A DNA stretch of 33,164 nt from an uncultured Pseudomonadota bacterium (GTDB lineage: Bacteria; Myxococcota_A; UBA796; GCA-2862545), in contig CAJXTB010000039.1 of NCBI GenBank assembly GCA_913061235.1, positions 1-33,164 on the forward strand, written 5' to 3'. The notes under the pieces were generated by a model. The model was not told where the DNA came from and made no database searches. It worked only from the letters and a program-made list of their open reading frames with translations. Below are positions 23,600-31,058 of this stretch, piece after piece. The position numbers were made by a program, and so were the translations under genes. How positions within the stretch are numbered: position 1 is the stretch's first letter; every line of letters begins with the position of its first letter.

Positions 23600-25480
23600 A
23601 TGTTGCGTTCGTCTGTATTGTTGGTGTCTTTGCTCGCTATCACTGGTTGTACCGAAGGTTCCGACCTGGAGCTCAGCCCGAGCCTCAGCCAAGTGCGCTA
23701 CGGCGTTGTGTTGGCGGAAGACCTGGATGAACAAGTCATTCTTCCAGAAGCACGCTTCATTCGCGGCGTGACCATCGGCAGCGAAGACGACGCCGCCTAC
23801 CCCCAAGTTCCGGGCCTGCTCACGCCAGAGCAGTTCGAGAACCTCGCGGACTTCGAAGACGACCCCACCCCTCTCGATAACCACACGTCGAACAGCTACA
23901 CCCGCGCCATCGGTGACCTGTACGACCAGGAAGAGGGACGCATCAACTTTGATGACGTCAAGCAGGGCGCCATTGGCGACTGCTACTTTGTAGCCGCACT
24001 CTCCGCAGTGTTGTACGCAGATGTCGACGGCCGCGTTCGGGACAGCTTCATTCGCCCCGTGCGCGATTCAGCCGGTGACCCCGAGCACTACGCGGTTCGC
24101 TTCTACGACTACGCCGGCCGCCCGCAAGACGTCGAGGTCGACGCCGACCTGGTTCGAAGCGGAAGCGGAAACCCAACCTACGCGCGCTCCGCAGACAGCG
24201 TTCGCGGAGACGAAGAGTGGGCCATCAGCTTGCTTGAGAAGGCCTACGCCAAGTGGCACGGCGACTACGAAGAGATCGGTGACGGCGGCTCCCCCGGAGA
24301 CGTCATGCAGGCGCTCACCGGCAGTCACAGTAGCTACCGTCGGGTCAAGTACCTGTCGGACAGCTCGGTGCTCAAGACCATCCGCGATGGTGTCGCTGAG
24401 AACCGCCCACTCACGGCCCTGACCTACGGCGAAGACGATGGTGTCGACTACGCTGGAACCGGCGTCTACGCATGGCATGCCTACACTCTGATGGGCGCGC
24501 GTGAGACCGAAGAAGGCGTGGTCATGGTCCAGCTACGCAACCCTTGGGGAAGCGGCGAGCCAGCAGACAACGGAGACGACGACGGTATCTTTGAGATTAC
24601 CGGCGAGACCTTCCGTCGCTTGTACGTTGGCATTGGCATTGGTGGCGGCTTGAACCCGGACACCGTGGCTCCCAACGCAGTCAATGACTTCGCTACCGAG
24701 AGCCAGACAGACGGCGCTGTGGTCCTGACCTGGACCGCCACTGGCGATGACGGGCGCAATGGCCTGGCCTACCGCTACGACCTGCGTCAGTCGGCAAGCC
24801 CCATCACCGCTGACAACTTCTACGAAGCCACCACGGTCCCCGTTGCAGACCCGCAAGCACCGGGCAGCGACGAGACGGTTGAAGTCACCGGCCTGACAAA
24901 TGGCGCTGCGGCGTACTTCGCGATTCGCATTGAAGATGAGTCGGGCAATGTCTCGGGTGTCAGCAACGTGGTCACCGCGACACCGGCTCCAGTGAATGTG
25001 GAGCTCGACCCGAACGCTGTCGTGCTCGACTTCGAGTCCACCCACTCCAACATCCTCGAAGATGGCTTGTTCCACTTGTCATCCACTCACACCGTAGACG
25101 GCGACACCGCAATGTACTGCGGCGACGAAGCCTCGGGAACGTACGACGTCTCGAACCCCGAAGGTGCCCTGTACATCGCGGAAATCGACCTGTCCTTGTA
25201 CGCCGCACCGGTGGTCATGTGGCAGCAGCGCATTCAGACCGAACAGACCAGCGCCTACGACCGCGCATGGTTGGAAGTCTCCAGTGCTGACACTAGCTGG
25301 GCGGTTGTGTGGGAGCGCGCAGAAGTCAACAACGGCGCACTTCAGACCATTACGGTGGACCTGTCCCAGTTTGCCGGTGAGACCATCGACCTGTTGTTCC
25401 AGTTCGACGCCAACGGCGACGCTGCCAACGACTACGCTGGCTGGATGATCGACGACATCACCTTCACAACCGCCCCTTAG
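23600..25480 (+). CDS. Calpain-like cysteine protease lipoprotein with FnIII-like and jelly-roll domains
   Basis: 626 residues. ATG 23600 has AGGGG six bases upstream. The signal peptide ends in lipobox AITGC, so Cys17 is lipidated. Residues 110-345 are a calpain (C2 peptidase) core with the whole triad: Cys128 in KQGAIGDCYFVAALSAV, His293 in YAWHAYTLMG and Asn314 in LRNPWGSGE. Residues 355-460 resemble a fibronectin type III domain (DGAVVLTWTATGDDG, ITGLTNGAAAYFAIRI-like). Residues 470-626 are a beta-sandwich of the MAM/immune-inhibitor-A type, ending NDYAGWMIDDITF. Calpains cleave proteins at few sites and are often calcium-dependent; the calcium sites cannot be seen here. Likely on the outer membrane facing substrate proteins. 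It heads a tight group with the acyltransferase and hydrolase genes. Confidence 0.92.
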   Translation: MLRSSVLLVSLLAITGCTEGSDLELSPSLSQVRYGVVLAEDLDEQVILPEARFIRGVTIGSEDDAAYPQVPGLLTPEQFENLADFEDDPTPLDNHTSNSYTRAIGDLYDQEEGRINFDDVKQGAIGDCYFVAALSAVLYADVDGRVRDSFIRPVRDSAGDPEHYAVRFYDYAGRPQDVEVDADLVRSGSGNPTYARSADSVRGDEEWAISLLEKAYAKWHGDYEEIGDGGSPGDVMQALTGSHSSYRRVKYLSDSSVLKTIRDGVAENRPLTALTYGEDDGVDYAGTGVYAWHAYTLMGARETEEGVVMVQLRNPWGSGEPADNGDDDGIFEITGETFRRLYVGIGIGGGLNPDTVAPNAVNDFATESQTDGAVVLTWTATGDDGRNGLAYRYDLRQSASPITADNFYEATTVPVADPQAPGSDETVEVTGLTNGAAAYFAIRIEDESGNVSGVSNVVTATPAPVNVELDPNAVVLDFESTHSNILEDGLFHLSSTHTVDGDTAMYCGDEASGTYDVSNPEGALYIAEIDLSLYAAPVVMWQQRIQTEQTSAYDRAWLEVSSADTSWAVVWERAEVNNGALQTITVDLSQFAGETIDLLFQFDANGDAANDYAGWMIDDITFTTAP

Positions 25481-25488
25481 GGGTTGTG

Positions 25489-26127
25489 GTGGGCGGTCAT
25501 TGGCTAGATGTTGCCACGTGGCCGCGAAAGCAGGCGTTCTCGTTCTTCTGTGGCTTTGATGACCCGTGGTTCAACCTCACGGTAGAAGTCGATATTGCGC
25601 CGTTCAAGGCGTGGTGTCGTACACACGATGTTCGCCTAAGCTTAGGGCTGTGGTTCGTTGTCGCCCAGGCGGCAAACGCGGTGCCGAACTTTCGGTACCG
25701 AGTGCGTGAGGACCGGGTGTGGGTGCACGATGCCGTGCGCGTGGGGGCGACTGCACTGCGTGATGACGGTAGCTTCCTGTACGTCTACTACCCGCATGAT
25801 GCCGATGTCTTCGCGTTCCAGGCTCTAGCGGGTGCCGAGCTCCGGGCCCGTCTAGACGACGGCCTGCTTCTCCCTGAGCAGGGAGACGACGACCTGCTTC
25901 ACTGCACCAGCATTCCGTGGTTGCGCTTTACCAGCCTCAAGCATGCGAGCCCGGGCCCGAACAGCGGCTCGGTGCCGAAGATTGCGCTAGGCAAGGCGAC
26001 TCCAGACGGCGATGCGTGCTGGATGCCGGTGAATATTGAGGCGCACCACGCACTGGTCGATGGCCTGCATGTTGGACAGTTCATCGAGGCCATGACCGCG
26101 GCCATGAAGACGCTTTCGGCATCGTGA
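25489..26127 (+). CDS. Chloramphenicol-acetyltransferase-like acyltransferase
   Basis: 212 residues. GTG 25489 is chosen because GGGG (25480-25483) then sits five bases upstream; a GTG at 25486 is too close. The fold markers of the CAT family are present: TWPRKQAFSFFCGFDDPWFNLT near the N-terminus and the catalytic HHALVDGLHVGQFI near the C-terminus, where the second His (187) is the general base and Asp191 its structural partner. CAT enzymes form trimers and move acetyl groups from acetyl-CoA to hydroxyls. Resistance to chloramphenicol cannot be assumed, since many chromosomal relatives act on other molecules. No signal peptide, so cytoplasmic. The ribosome site overlaps the stop codon of the protease gene, and its own end overlaps the hydrolase start. 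Confidence 0.88.
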   Translation: MGGHWLDVATWPRKQAFSFFCGFDDPWFNLTVEVDIAPFKAWCRTHDVRLSLGLWFVVAQAANAVPNFRYRVREDRVWVHDAVRVGATALRDDGSFLYVYYPHDADVFAFQALAGAELRARLDDGLLLPEQGDDDLLHCTSIPWLRFTSLKHASPGPNSGSVPKIALGKATPDGDACWMPVNIEAHHALVDGLHVGQFIEAMTAAMKTLSAS

Positions 26128-26717
26128 GCCCAGCGCCTGCCCATCACTGGTACGGTCTACCGACCGCGCCGTGGCTGGTTGTCATGGCACCTGGCGATTG
26201 TGGACAGCTGGAAGACGTCTGTGGCACCGTGATTGCCGAGGCTCTGGCTTCCCACGGTCTCCGAGTGGTGCGATTCGCGGCTCCGGTCGACGGGACAGAT
26301 ACCGACTGGGCGGACGCCATCACGGCCTTCGCCGCCATGCGTACGGATGGGCAACGGTTGGTTATCGGCGGACAGTCCCGTGGCGCTCGTGTGAGTGTTC
26401 CGCTTGCCACCGCCGTAGGTGCGGACGCGTTGCTGTTGTGGAGCTATCCGTTTCACCCGCGTCGCTCGCCAACGTCTCTCGCTGCACGCGATGCGTTGAA
26501 CGACTGCCGCCTACCGATGTGGCTGTGCCAGGGGTCGAGAGACGCCCTGGGAAACCGTGAGCAGGTGCTTGGGTATGGGCTACCGGAGCGGATTGATGTG
26601 CACTGGCTTGAGGACGCAAACCACGACCTTGTGCCGCGAGAACGTTCGGGGCTTCAGCGTGCGGTCTTGTTGCGCGAGGCAGTCGCTCACGTCGTCGAAG
26701 GTCTGCTCTGTAGCTGA
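26124..26717 (+). CDS. Small alpha/beta hydrolase (Tex30/KANL3-like)
   Basis: 197 residues. The GTG start at 26124 overlaps the previous stop as GTGA, a standard coupling arrangement. The nucleophile elbow is GGQSRGAR with Ser85. The acid is probably Asp140 in CQGSRDALG, and His167 in LEDANHDLV closes the triad. The small size, lack of a lid and the WSYPFHPRR segment fit the dienelactone-hydrolase-like group of Tex30/KANL3 relatives, whose substrates are mostly unknown. Cytoplasmic. It shares a unit with the CAT-like gene, so the two may act on the same ester or alcohol. Its last 31 bases overlap the end of the convergent AlkB-like gene. Confidence 0.85.
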   Translation: MSPAPAHHWYGLPTAPWLVVMAPGDCGQLEDVCGTVIAEALASHGLRVVRFAAPVDGTDTDWADAITAFAAMRTDGQRLVIGGQSRGARVSVPLATAVGADALLLWSYPFHPRRSPTSLAARDALNDCRLPMWLCQGSRDALGNREQVLGYGLPERIDVHWLEDANHDLVPRERSGLQRAVLLREAVAHVVEGLLCS

Positions 26718-27535
26718 TGCTGCCAATACTCGCTGTGTTCGGCGAGGCGCTGGACGTACGGCAGAGCGACAGCTTGGGCCTGGGACGACAGACCGCCAAA
26801 GTCGACAATGGCTGACTCGGGAACATGGCGGAAAGACACGCTCACCCGTCGTACATTGAACGCCGGTAGCGGTGTGGTGAGCACAGGGTCTTGGCCGTGT
26901 CGCACGCGTGTGATGCGGTGGTACAGACGGTCTTTGTACTCGTCTCCGCTGATCACCACGATGGACCGATTGCGCACCCACTGGCTGTACTCTGGCGCCT
27001 TGGCTTCGGGCATGGCGAACTCGAACTGCGCGGGCTGACCAATGCTAAACATGGCCACAGCACCCGGCTCAGCATCTCGGTGCAGTCGCAGCCGCGCGTA
27101 GTCGACCGGTGGGCCTTTGGGGTCGAGGCGCTCGCTGCCGTAGTAGTTGATGAGGCAGGTGTTCGGCAGCTCGGTGTCTCCGTGGTCCGCCAGGACAGGA
27201 CGCAGCGCCTGTAGAAGGCGCTGAAACACTGGTGGAAAGGGCTCTGCTCGCACGCATCGGTCGTGTACGTGCTCGGGAGGCGCGTAGTAGCCAAGGCCCG
27301 CGAACTGCCAAGCGCCGAGCCAGTAGACCGGCCGGGTGAGCCTGCTGTTGGACCCTCGGGCTCGCGGGTCTCCGTCTGCGTAGCGAGACTCCCAGACCGG
27401 GTGCAGGCTGTTGAAGTACGCGACCAACTCCACGGCGTCCTCTTGGCTGATGAAGCGAGGAACGTAGGTAAAGCCGGGCTCGTCAACGCGAACATCACCG
27501 CGGAGCGGCGTCGGACTCTCGGGTGGGGCGCGCAT
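26687..27535 (-). CDS. AlkB-like 2-oxoglutarate/Fe(II) dioxygenase
   Basis: 282 residues. ATG 27535 lies six bases after the stop of the upstream lipoprotein gene. The iron ligands of the double-stranded beta-helix are visible: His152 and Asp154 in LRLHRDAEPGAVAMFSIG, and His206 in RLYHRITRV. The 2-oxoglutarate and substrate arginines lie in the RxxxxxR motif at 230-236 (NVRRVSVSFR), which is the AlkB signature. NTCLINYYGSERL is the usual segment before the first ligand. AlkB proteins remove alkyl groups from DNA or RNA bases by oxidation; some relatives act on proteins or lipids. The long N-terminal part (residues 20-110) may give nucleic-acid contacts. Being next to a lipoprotein gene looks incidental. 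The 3' end overlaps the hydrolase gene by 31 bases. Confidence 0.9.
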   Translation of the reverse strand: MRAPPESPTPLRGDVRVDEPGFTYVPRFISQEDAVELVAYFNSLHPVWESRYADGDPRARGSNSRLTRPVYWLGAWQFAGLGYYAPPEHVHDRCVRAEPFPPVFQRLLQALRPVLADHGDTELPNTCLINYYGSERLDPKGPPVDYARLRLHRDAEPGAVAMFSIGQPAQFEFAMPEAKAPEYSQWVRNRSIVVISGDEYKDRLYHRITRVRHGQDPVLTTPLPAFNVRRVSVSFRHVPESAIVDFGGLSSQAQAVALPYVQRLAEHSEYWQHQLQSRPSTT

Positions 27536-27541
27536 TTGGGG

Positions 27542-28846
27542 CTACTCGACTGTGACCGTCACGCGGGACAGGTTGTTGTCTTCGTCGGACTCGGTGACTT
27601 GGTTGTTGGTGTCGGCGAACAGGACGGACGACCAGCTTGCGAGCGGAGCGTCGTCGACGGAGAAGACCAGAATGCGGGTCTCACCGGCGGCGAGAGTCTC
27701 TTGGAACTGGAAGTCGTCGCCCAAATCGTCCACCACGGGGTCGGCAGAGACGTCCAAGAAGAGGTCGACCCAGAAGCCTTCCGCCGGCGCGCTCCCTGTG
27801 TTGGTCAGCTCCACTTCGTACAGCGTACTGATGCCGTCGGACAGGCTCTCAACGTTACGAATGGACAGGTCCGGACGTTGGGAGGACACCACCACATTGC
27901 GCGGGCCGCTGACGTTGTTGCTCTCGTTGGTCTCGGAGACCCGATTGTCCAGGTCCACGGTGACCCAGGAGCTCATGGTTCCGGACGGCAAGTCGGTCAA
28001 GGTGAGGCGAACCGGAAGGGAGGTCCCGGCGGCGAGGCCCGGAATCCACGCCAAGTCGTCGAGTGGGTCGCTGGTGGTCGGTGCTGACGGCTGGTCGGTG
28101 AACAAGTCGAGCCAGAAGCTGCCGGCGTTTCCGGCGCCTCCGTTGGTGATGACGACGTCATACGCGACGTCTGTTCCGCTGACGGTGGCTTCAAAGAACG
28201 TGATCTGAAGGTCCGACTGAACAATCGGCTCGCCTTCTGGCACCACGGTGACGCTGACGGCGGCGGGAGAGCGCTCGGGACAGGTGGCCGAGATGTCTGT
28301 GCTGCCGGCGCGAATGGCCCGTACATTTCCACCCGTTACCGTGGCAATGGCGACGTCAGAGGAAGACCACTGGCACGACCCGCCGATCTGACCGGTGGTG
28401 GTGTCAGCGTAGGTGGCAATGACCTGGATGTCTGCGCTGTCGCCGATTGCCAGGGTGAGCGTGCTCGGCGTAGCGGCGACGGAGGTGGGCGGGTCCTCCG
28501 CGTTGCGAACGGTTGTCGCGGTTCGCGCGGAGAGCTCACCGAAGGTGGCAATGACCGAGGTCTCTCCGACCGCAACCGCTGTCCCAACACCCTCGTTCAT
28601 GGTCAGGACACGCGTGTCTTCGCTAATCCAGCTGACGCCTTCCAGAAGCGTAGACGTCTCGTTCTCGTAGAAACCGCGGGCCTCGAAGGTCAGCGTGTCA
28701 CCCTGGGTCAGAGTGGGCGAGAACGGTGTGATGCTCATGCCCACAAGCTCACCACGGTCGGGTTCCGTTCCGGTGTCGCCCGTGTCGGTGCCTGGGCAGC
28801 CGGCGAGCAGGAGGGGAAGGAGAATAAGTGAGGGGCGGTACAGCAC
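27542..28846 (-). CDS. Lipoprotein with bacterial Ig-like and CARDB domains
   Basis: 434 residues from GTG 28846, which has GGAG five bases upstream and starts exactly at a lipoprotein signal peptide; longer frames do not. The lipobox LLAGC gives Cys16, followed by PGTDTGDTGTEPD, an acidic linker. Residues 35-215 hold two Ig-like (BIG_2-type) domains with SWISEDTRVLTM and CQWSSSDVAIATVTGGNVRAI. Residues 220-434 are two CARDB repeats with matching NNQVTESDEDNN and NRVSETNESNN turns (DLSIRNVESLSDG marks the second). CARDB domains are adhesion-like spacers in surface proteins. There is no catalytic domain. It is probably an outer-membrane surface protein. It may share a transcript with the AlkB-like gene six bases downstream. 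Confidence 0.9.
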   Translation of the reverse strand: MLYRPSLILLPLLLAGCPGTDTGDTGTEPDRGELVGMSITPFSPTLTQGDTLTFEARGFYENETSTLLEGVSWISEDTRVLTMNEGVGTAVAVGETSVIATFGELSARTATTVRNAEDPPTSVAATPSTLTLAIGDSADIQVIATYADTTTGQIGGSCQWSSSDVAIATVTGGNVRAIRAGSTDISATCPERSPAAVSVTVVPEGEPIVQSDLQITFFEATVSGTDVAYDVVITNGGAGNAGSFWLDLFTDQPSAPTTSDPLDDLAWIPGLAAGTSLPVRLTLTDLPSGTMSSWVTVDLDNRVSETNESNNVSGPRNVVVSSQRPDLSIRNVESLSDGISTLYEVELTNTGSAPAEGFWVDLFLDVSADPVVDDLGDDFQFQETLAAGETRILVFSVDDAPLASWSSVLFADTNNQVTESDEDNNLSRVTVTVE

Positions 28847-29043
28847 ATTGGCTCCGGGCAGAGTGTGCCGGATAACCGATGGGCGCGTCCCAGAATGATT
28901 TCTGGTCATCGCCCGATGCAAGGTCCGGTGGATGCCGTCGCCTCACCACACAAGAAAGGTCGCAGCCCGCGTCTCCAGCACTACGCGTTCAGTGAGGACA
29001 ACATCCGCAGCAGCGGTGCGACAGGTAGATCTGCTGCCCACGC

Positions 29044-29078
29044 AAAACGCCCGCTAGACATACGGTCCGGCGGGCGTT
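29044..29078 (-). terminator. Intrinsic terminator of the lamin-tail lipoprotein gene
   Basis: AACGCCCGC (29046-29054) pairs perfectly with GCGGGCGTT (29070-29078), a 9-bp GC-rich stem with a 15-base loop. On the minus strand it lies about 18 bases beyond the stop of the 29097-30653 gene and runs out into TTTTGCG, a short U-tract. This separates that gene from the CARDB lipoprotein gene. Confidence 0.7.
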
Positions 29079-29096
29079 GTGAACGACGCGGTTTCG

Positions 29097-30653
29097 CTAC
29101 AGAGCGCAGGTATTCGCGAGTCCCGGAGAACCGGTGCCGCCCGGGTAGGTGCCCGAGTCGATACACCAGTTGCTTCCAGCGTCGTTAGCGATCTCTGGGT
29201 CAGCATCCGTGACCACTGTAGGAGACAGGGCAACGCTGATTCCGCCTGCTGGCGCGGGGAACGTGTCATCGTTGCCGTTGTCGCTGTCGCCCCAGGCGAT
29301 GACGTCAATGAGCTGCTCTCCGCATGAGATACGGGCTTCGTCTCCGCCGGACAGGGCCACGCCGCCTGCGTACACGTAGTCAGGCACAAATCCGGCTTCC
29401 GCGGCATTCTTGGCCAAGGTTGCGTAGCCGCCCGACTCAACGATGACGGTGTCGGCGATAGTGTGGTTGTCCGTGTCGAGGTCGCCCACCGTGCAGCCGC
29501 CGAGGTTCAGCGGTCCGCCGGTGGTGTTGTACACCTCAATGAACTCGCCTTGGGTCGGGGAAATCATGTACTCGGTCACAATGACTTCGCCGGCCACGGA
29601 GGGGTTCGGTGGAACGCACTCGCCGTCTGTGCTGCAGCTAAAGCCGTCCTCCGAACACGAGCCGAACAGGTTGCTCGGGCTGCAGGGCTCTGATTCGCAG
29701 GCGCTGGCACACTCGGGGTCGGTGCAGTCGCTCAGGCCGTCGCCGTCGTCATCTAGGGTGTTTCCGCAGTCTTCGTTGACCGACGTGCACACGGTGATGG
29801 CGGGGTTGGCGTAGCAGTTGTTGTCCGCGCAGTCGATGCTGCCGTCGTTGTCGTTGTCGAGGCCATCTGTGCAGGCCGCGTCATCGTCTTCACCGTTGCA
29901 GTGAGGGCTGTCCGAGCAGCCTCGGAAGTCGTCGCAGTCGATGAGCGCGTCGCCGTCGTTGTCTAGGCCGTCTTCGCACAGCTCTTCTTCTTCGAAGGAC
30001 ACGCAGTAGCCGACTTCGTCGCAGTCGCTGTCATCGCAATCCACGCGGTCGTCGCCATCATTGTCTAGGCCGTCTCCGCACAGTGTCGCGGTGTTTTCAA
30101 CGCCGTCATCGCTGTCGCAGACGGTGACGTCCGGAGATTCCGTGCACTCGCGGCTCAAACAATCCGTACGGTCGTTGCCGTCATTGTCGATGCCGTCGCT
30201 GCACAGGTCGTTGGTGTTCTCGTCTGGGCAGGCGGCGTCACCGAGACAAGCGAAGTCGGCACAGTCGGCGAATCCGTTGCAGTCGTTGTCGATGCCATCG
30301 TCGCAGCTGGTCTCGCCGTCTTGGCGTAGAGGGTCCCCGATGGGCGGACAGATGGAGCATCCGAGCTCGTCTCCGTCAAAGACGGCGTTGCAGTCGTTGT
30401 CCACGTTGTCCGAGCAGTCCTGCCACGAGACCTCAGCGGTCACGCTGGCCACGCAGTCGTCATTTGTGTCGGGGTCCGTGTCTGGATCGGTATCGCCCTC
30501 CGTATCTGTGTCGGTGCCGACGTCGGTATCGGTATCGACTTCGGTGCCTTCTGCGGTGTCCGTACCCAGATCGGTGTCACCGGTGTCTTTGTCTGGGCAG
30601 CCGAGTGTGCACAGTGCGGCTCCGAGTAGGAGCGAGCGAAGAAGGCGGTTCAT
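29097..30653 (-). CDS. Lipoprotein with Cys/Asp repeats and lamin-tail domain
   Basis: 518 residues. ATG 30653 has GGAG five bases upstream. The lipobox CTLGC places the lipid on Cys19, followed by a long Asp/Thr/Gly linker (residues 20-68). From about 70 to 350 there are seven repeats of the form CxDGxDNDxDxxxDCxDxxC (CSDGIDNDGNDRTDC, CGDGLDNDGDDRVDC, CEDGLDNDGDALIDC and others), a calcium-type loop with paired Cys common in myxobacterial surface proteins. Residues 355-518 are a lamin-tail (LTD) domain: VIVTEYMISPTQGEFIEVYN and LNLGGCTVGD through the C-terminal SPGLANTC. Bacterial LTDs occur in secreted nucleases and surface proteins; here no nuclease is attached. Probably an outer-membrane surface structural or binding protein. 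Confidence 0.92.
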   Translation of the reverse strand: MNRLLRSLLLGAALCTLGCPDKDTGDTDLGTDTAEGTEVDTDTDVGTDTDTEGDTDPDTDPDTNDDCVASVTAEVSWQDCSDNVDNDCNAVFDGDELGCSICPPIGDPLRQDGETSCDDGIDNDCNGFADCADFACLGDAACPDENTNDLCSDGIDNDGNDRTDCLSRECTESPDVTVCDSDDGVENTATLCGDGLDNDGDDRVDCDDSDCDEVGYCVSFEEEELCEDGLDNDGDALIDCDDFRGCSDSPHCNGEDDDAACTDGLDNDNDGSIDCADNNCYANPAITVCTSVNEDCGNTLDDDGDGLSDCTDPECASACESEPCSPSNLFGSCSEDGFSCSTDGECVPPNPSVAGEVIVTEYMISPTQGEFIEVYNTTGGPLNLGGCTVGDLDTDNHTIADTVIVESGGYATLAKNAAEAGFVPDYVYAGGVALSGGDEARISCGEQLIDVIAWGDSDNGNDDTFPAPAGGISVALSPTVVTDADPEIANDAGSNWCIDSGTYPGGTGSPGLANTCAL

Positions 30654-30722
30654 GGGGACTCCGGGGGCGAGATTTGGAGATGTGGCCGGCGATGTAGCAC
30701 AGTGAGGTCGGAGCGGTAGTGG

Positions 30723-31010
30723 CTACTCGTTGTCGGGTTGCGGCAGGCCGAAATCACCGAGCAGCTCTGGGTCCCCGGTACATCCGCATCCGCAGTCGCG
30801 GTTGATGATCTCCGGATAGGCACCGGAGATGAACTCGGTGCCGGTAGGACAGAAGAAGTCGGTCCACATGCACTCGTCTCGTTCTGCCCAAGTGTCGTGG
30901 AGGTACCGGACGTCTTCGCGTCCGGGGTTGGAGCAGTGGCTCGGCCAGTCTTCGCGGTCGGGTTCGCAGCCAGTGAGGCAGAAGAGGGCGAGCGTGAGCA
31001 GGCGAAGCAT
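30723..31010 (-). CDS. Small Cys-rich lipoprotein, unknown function
   Basis: 95 residues. ATG 31010 has GAGGG seven bases upstream. The signal peptide MLRLLTLALFCLTGC is cut at the lipobox LTGC, so Cys15 is lipidated. The mature 80 residues have six Cys, including a tight cluster, NRDCGCGCTGD, close to the C-terminus, and a Trp/Glu-rich middle (YLHDTWAERDECMWTDFFCPTGTEF). No known family. The Cys pattern could bind metal or form disulfides. It lies 48 bases after the sugar-dehydrogenase-like gene and 69 bases before the lamin-tail gene on the same strand, and appears to have its own promoter. Confidence 0.8.
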   Translation of the reverse strand: MLRLLTLALFCLTGCEPDREDWPSHCSNPGREDVRYLHDTWAERDECMWTDFFCPTGTEFISGAYPEIINRDCGCGCTGDPELLGDFGLPQPDNE

Positions 31011-31036
31011 ACGGTGTCCCTCAACGTGATGGCATG

Positions 31037-31045
31037 ACTATAACA
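31037..31045 (-). promoter_or_regulatory. Extended -10 promoter candidate for the small Cys-rich lipoprotein
   Basis: On the minus strand the sequence reads TGTTATAGT: a TATAGT -10 (5/6 match to TATAAT) with the TGn extension that can replace a -35. It lies in the 48-base gap after the sugar-dehydrogenase-like gene and would give a leader of about 20 bases with GAGGG inside. No -35 is visible. Confidence 0.4.
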
Positions 31046-31058
31046 AGAACGCCAAGGG

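Noticed and set aside
25489-26127. Antibiotic-resistance gene call for the CAT-like protein
   Set aside because: Only the family fold and the catalytic motif are visible; chromosomal CAT-like proteins often have other substrates and there is no mobile element nearby.
28865-29188. Plus-strand frame of about 107 codons in the gap between two lipoprotein genes
   Set aside because: Basic, Ser/Arg-rich sequence without ribosome site; it crosses the terminator hairpin and the end of a solid minus-strand gene.
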